A model generated the notes under the pieces. That model saw only the letters and a list, made by a program, of their open reading frames with translations, ran no database searches and had not been told where the DNA came from. Source: CBFHMJ01 sp965656875 (GTDB lineage Bacteria; Pseudomonadota; Gammaproteobacteria; Enterobacterales; Alteromonadaceae). From it: a stretch of DNA of 64,000 nt. The stretch is from the NCBI GenBank assembly GCA_965656875.1, contig CBFHMJ010000003.1, positions 248,001 to 312,000 of the forward strand, given 5' to 3'. The translations under genes were made by a program, and so were the position numbers. The first letter of the stretch is position 1; each line of letters begins with the position of its first letter. Shown piece after piece: positions 61,708 to 64,000 of this stretch.

Positions 61708-62528
61708 CGCAGATTCTGGTTTTAGCCGCAGGGCAGGGAACGCGCTTGCGTCCTTATACCAATACAACACCTAAAGCACTGGTTCCACTTAATGGCATCC
61801 CATTTTTCGATTACTTACAGCATTCTTTTCAGGTTTGTAACCTGAATGATATTGCAGTGGTTACCGGCTATTGTCAGGAATCTTTTGTCCCCCGTTTGGT
61901 GGATCAGTTCCACAACCCGGATTTTGCTTCCAGCAACATGGTATACAGCATGTTTGCAGCAAAATCTCTGTTTAATGGTGAGCAGGACATAATTGTCAGT
62001 TACAGCGATATCATTTATCAGCCGGATGTGTTGCAATCCGTACTGACAACATCGGGTGATGTTGTTGTATGTGCGGATACGCAATGGGAGTCACTGTGGC
62101 GATTACGGATGGATAATCCGTTGGATGATGCTGAGTCATTTGTGTTTGATGAGCAGCATAACATTCAGGAGCTGGGGAAAAAGGTAACGGACTATCGTAA
62201 GGTTATGGCGCAGTACATTGGACTGATAAAGTTTGATGCTGCTGTAACAAAAGAAATTGCGTCATTTTATGAGCAACTGGCTGAAAAAATGACGCCGGAA
62301 CAACATCGAAATATCTATTTCACCGATTTTATTCAACTTTTAATTGATAGTGGCCGATACAAGGTTAAAGCCAGCTTTATTGAACGAGGCTGGGTTGAGG
62401 TGGATACCACAGACGATTTAGCCTGTTACGAAGCATTAATTGCGGAAAAAGCCTTTGAAAAACTAGGGTTGAGTGAATCATTTATATCGAGTGTCACAGA
62501 CTCACATCAAGTCCAGAGACAGGAATGA
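61704..62528 (+). CDS. nucleotidyltransferase, candidate CTP:phosphoglutamine cytidylyltransferase
   Basis: This 274-residue protein has the NTP-transferase signature ILVLAAGQGTRLRPYTNTTP, KALVPLNG and the metal Asp in IVSYSDIIYQPD. GWVEVDTTDDLACYEAL closes the domain. No left-handed beta-helix follows, unlike GlmU. Its counterpart in the phosphoramidate pathway is Cj1416, which joins CTP and L-glutamine phosphate to CDP-L-glutamine. A sugar-1-phosphate or phosphocholine cytidylyltransferase would look alike, so the assignment rests on the four-gene context. Confidence 0.82.
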   Translation: MTQILVLAAGQGTRLRPYTNTTPKALVPLNGIPFFDYLQHSFQVCNLNDIAVVTGYCQESFVPRLVDQFHNPDFASSNMVYSMFAAKSLFNGEQDIIVSYSDIIYQPDVLQSVLTTSGDVVVCADTQWESLWRLRMDNPLDDAESFVFDEQHNIQELGKKVTDYRKVMAQYIGLIKFDAAVTKEIASFYEQLAEKMTPEQHRNIYFTDFIQLLIDSGRYKVKASFIERGWVEVDTTDDLACYEALIAEKAFEKLGLSESFISSVTDSHQVQRQE

Positions 62529-62569
62529 CGTGGCTCAGGATGAGCGTTTAATTTGAAAGAGTGAGAGTT

Positions 62570-63517
62570 ATGAGAATTTTAGTTACAGGTGCATGTGGTT
62601 ATAAAGGAACGGTTCTGGTTCCTAAGTTAGTTCGCCTTGGTCATACCGTTATTGCTGTAGACACTCAGTGGTTTGGTAATTTCTTACCACCACATCCAAA
62701 TCTTACCGTGTTAAAGCAGGATGTTCGTCAAACAAACGATCTGGATTTAACCGAAATCGATGCCATTATTCACCTGGCATCGGTCGCCAATGATCCGTGT
62801 GGAGATTTAGATCCAAAACTTACATGGGAAATCAGTGCACTAGCAACCATGCAACTGGCGGATAAAGCTGCTAAGAGCGGCGTTAAACAGTTCATTTATG
62901 CCTCATCTGGCAGTGTTTATGGTGTTAAAGAAGAAGAGCAGGTTACCGAAGACCTGGATTTAACGCCTTTAACTGAATACAACAAAACAAAAATGGTCGC
63001 AGAGCGTGTGCTGTTAAGTTATGCCGATCAAATGGCGATTCAAATTGTTCGCCCGGCCACGGTTTGTGGTTACTCGCCAAGAATGCGCCTTGATGTCTCA
63101 GTGAACTTGCTGACAATGGCCGCTCTGTCAAAAGGTAAAATTACTGTCTTTGGCGGTAATCAAACTCGCCCAAATATTCATATCGACGATATTACCGACC
63201 TGTATATTTTCATGCTGGATAATCCAGAGAAAACACAAGGCGTATTTAATGCCGGTTTTGAAAATCTCTCGATTATGGATATTGCACAAATGGTGCAGAA
63301 GCGTTTGCCGTGCGAGATTGAAGTAACTCCCTCTGATGACCCTCGATCTTACCGGGTGAATTCAGATAAGTTGCTGGCAACAGGTTTCAGACCGAAGAAG
63401 ACCGTTGATATTGCAATTGGCGAGCTGATTTCAGCCTGGAGCGACCAATTAATGAAAGATGATGACCGTTTCTACAACCTGAAATGGATGCAGAAACACG
63501 TTATCAATAATAAGTAA
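62570..63517 (+). CDS. NAD-dependent nucleotide-sugar epimerase/dehydratase
   Basis: From ATG 62570 the product has 315 residues: ILVTGACGYKGTVLVPKLV (cofactor loop, with GACGYKG in place of GGAGFIG), HLASVANDPCGDL, ASSGSVYGV, YNKTKMVAE, CGYSPRMRLDVSVN and NIHIDDITDLYI. It resembles the SDR at 52265. GTG 62561 is an alternative start. It follows the cytidylyltransferase by about 40 bases and stays in the same operon. Its substrate is unknown. Confidence 0.85.
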   Translation: MRILVTGACGYKGTVLVPKLVRLGHTVIAVDTQWFGNFLPPHPNLTVLKQDVRQTNDLDLTEIDAIIHLASVANDPCGDLDPKLTWEISALATMQLADKAAKSGVKQFIYASSGSVYGVKEEEQVTEDLDLTPLTEYNKTKMVAERVLLSYADQMAIQIVRPATVCGYSPRMRLDVSVNLLTMAALSKGKITVFGGNQTRPNIHIDDITDLYIFMLDNPEKTQGVFNAGFENLSIMDIAQMVQKRLPCEIEVTPSDDPRSYRVNSDKLLATGFRPKKTVDIAIGELISAWSDQLMKDDDRFYNLKWMQKHVINNK

Positions 63518-63575
63518 TTCATCATCAACAGACGATGAAGCGACATAAATACCGGGGTGAGGTAAGTATCGAGTT

Positions 63576-64000
63576 ATGACGATAAAACGTGCATTGTTTG
63601 GCAATAATGCTATTACAGCAAAATATCTTTCGTCAGCAAATCAACCCTCACCGATTGTTATTCTGGACAATAACTATCAGTTGCATGGCTCCGTGTGTAC
63701 GTCGGAATTACATGGTGACATTATTCGTTCAGTGCCAGAGAGTCACTGGATAAATCAACTGGATGAGATCGTTATTTGTTCATTTTCCAGTTTCCGTCCC
63801 ATCGCAGAGGGATTGGTGAGTAAAGGAGTTAGCCAACAGGCGATCAAGTTGTATCTGCCATTAGTTGATGAAGTTATTTCAATCAGTGAGGTAACTTCAT
63901 TTAATCAAACTGTTCTGGTGAGTTCCATGCACAAATCTGGCTCCACGTGGATGTTAGATGTTTTTGCTGAAGCAACTCGTACCGCTTGTTTCGGGGCAAG
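63576..64000 (+). CDS. sulfotransferase-like protein with N-terminal Rossmann-like domain (cut by window end)
   Basis: The frame is open from ATG 63576 to the right edge (141 residues). Residues about 5-95 again form the cluster's small domain, here degenerate (ALFGNNAITAKYLS, VILDNNYQLHG, IVICSFSSF). From residue about 110 a sulfotransferase begins: VLVSSMHKSGSTWMLDVF, whose KSGSTW is the 5'-phosphosulfate-binding loop that grips PAPS. A 3'-phospho-CDP-amidate donor would resemble PAPS in its 3'-phosphate and phospho-anhydride, so this may be the phosphoramidate transferase. Ordinary sulfation is the alternative. The 3'-phosphate-binding motif lies outside the window. Confidence 0.75.
   Translation, partial: MTIKRALFGNNAITAKYLSSANQPSPIVILDNNYQLHGSVCTSELHGDIIRSVPESHWINQLDEIVICSFSSFRPIAEGLVSKGVSQQAIKLYLPLVDEVISISEVTSFNQTVLVSSMHKSGSTWMLDVFAEATRTACFGA

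Noticed and set aside
1..64000. CRISPR arrays, insertion sequences, prophage, tRNA and rRNA genes
   Set aside because: No spaced direct-repeat array, transposase or integrase, phage structural gene, tRNA cloverleaf or rRNA sequence was recognised anywhere in the window.

Overview
The window looks like chromosome of a free-living, probably marine or aquatic gammaproteobacterium. Evidence: the conserved murJ-ribF-ileS-lspA-fkpB-ispH block beside a divergent rpsT, topA and cysB in the same neighbourhood, glnB directly after a glutamine-dependent nadE, divergent asnB/asnC, a PabB/NudL pair, and a receiver-TPR two-component operon. The genus cannot be read from the sequence alone. There is no sign of phage, insertion sequence, CRISPR array, tRNA or rRNA.

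Layout. 0-3.5 kb: end of an AMP/thymidine phosphorylase, a PRPP-synthetase homologue, a small membrane protein, a stand-alone receiver domain, and an ArsR-family regulator with the cysteine pair of persulfide sensors. 3.6-14.3 kb: rpsT and the housekeeping run murJ to ispH, one minor-pilin-like gene, then nadE-glnB. 14.3-29.9 kb: a dicarboxylate/glutamate symporter, a 1010-residue Ig-like lipoprotein, a lone astB, topA, a three-gene signalling operon (receiver-TPR, histidine kinase, coiled-coil membrane protein), cysB and serine deaminase. 30.1-45.2 kb: nudL-pabB, class I fumarase, a secreted S9 peptidase, asnB/asnC, a DUF3025 protein, a NatAB-type ABC exporter, small proteins, and a LysR/EamA divergent pair.

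45.3 kb to the right edge: one long, tightly packed, rightward surface-glycan cluster that runs out of the window. Its first part joins an SDR reductase, an AMP-forming acyl ligase, a LuxE-type acyl-protein synthetase and a LuxC-type acyl-CoA reductase, without luxAB. This is followed by a ColD-type dehydratase whose PLP lysine is replaced by histidine, methyltransferases, nucleotide-sugar SDRs (one GDP-fucose/colitose synthase-like) and glycosyltransferases. From 58.1 to 62.5 kb lie four adjacent genes that match in kind the four enzymes known in Campylobacter jejuni to make the activated phosphoramidate donor for capsule: glutamine kinase, CTP:phosphoglutamine cytidylyltransferase, gamma-glutamyl-CDP-amidate hydrolase and CDP-amidate kinase (Cj1418, Cj1416, Cj1417, Cj1415). 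The cut-off last gene has a sulfotransferase-like PAPS loop and could be the transferase. Five proteins of the cluster also carry the same small Rossmann-like domain (GxG... DN...G...ISP) fused to different catalytic partners. The likely product is a dideoxy- or deoxyhexose-containing, acyl- and methyl-decorated, phosphoramidate-modified glycan on LPS, capsule or flagellin. That product is inferred, not shown.
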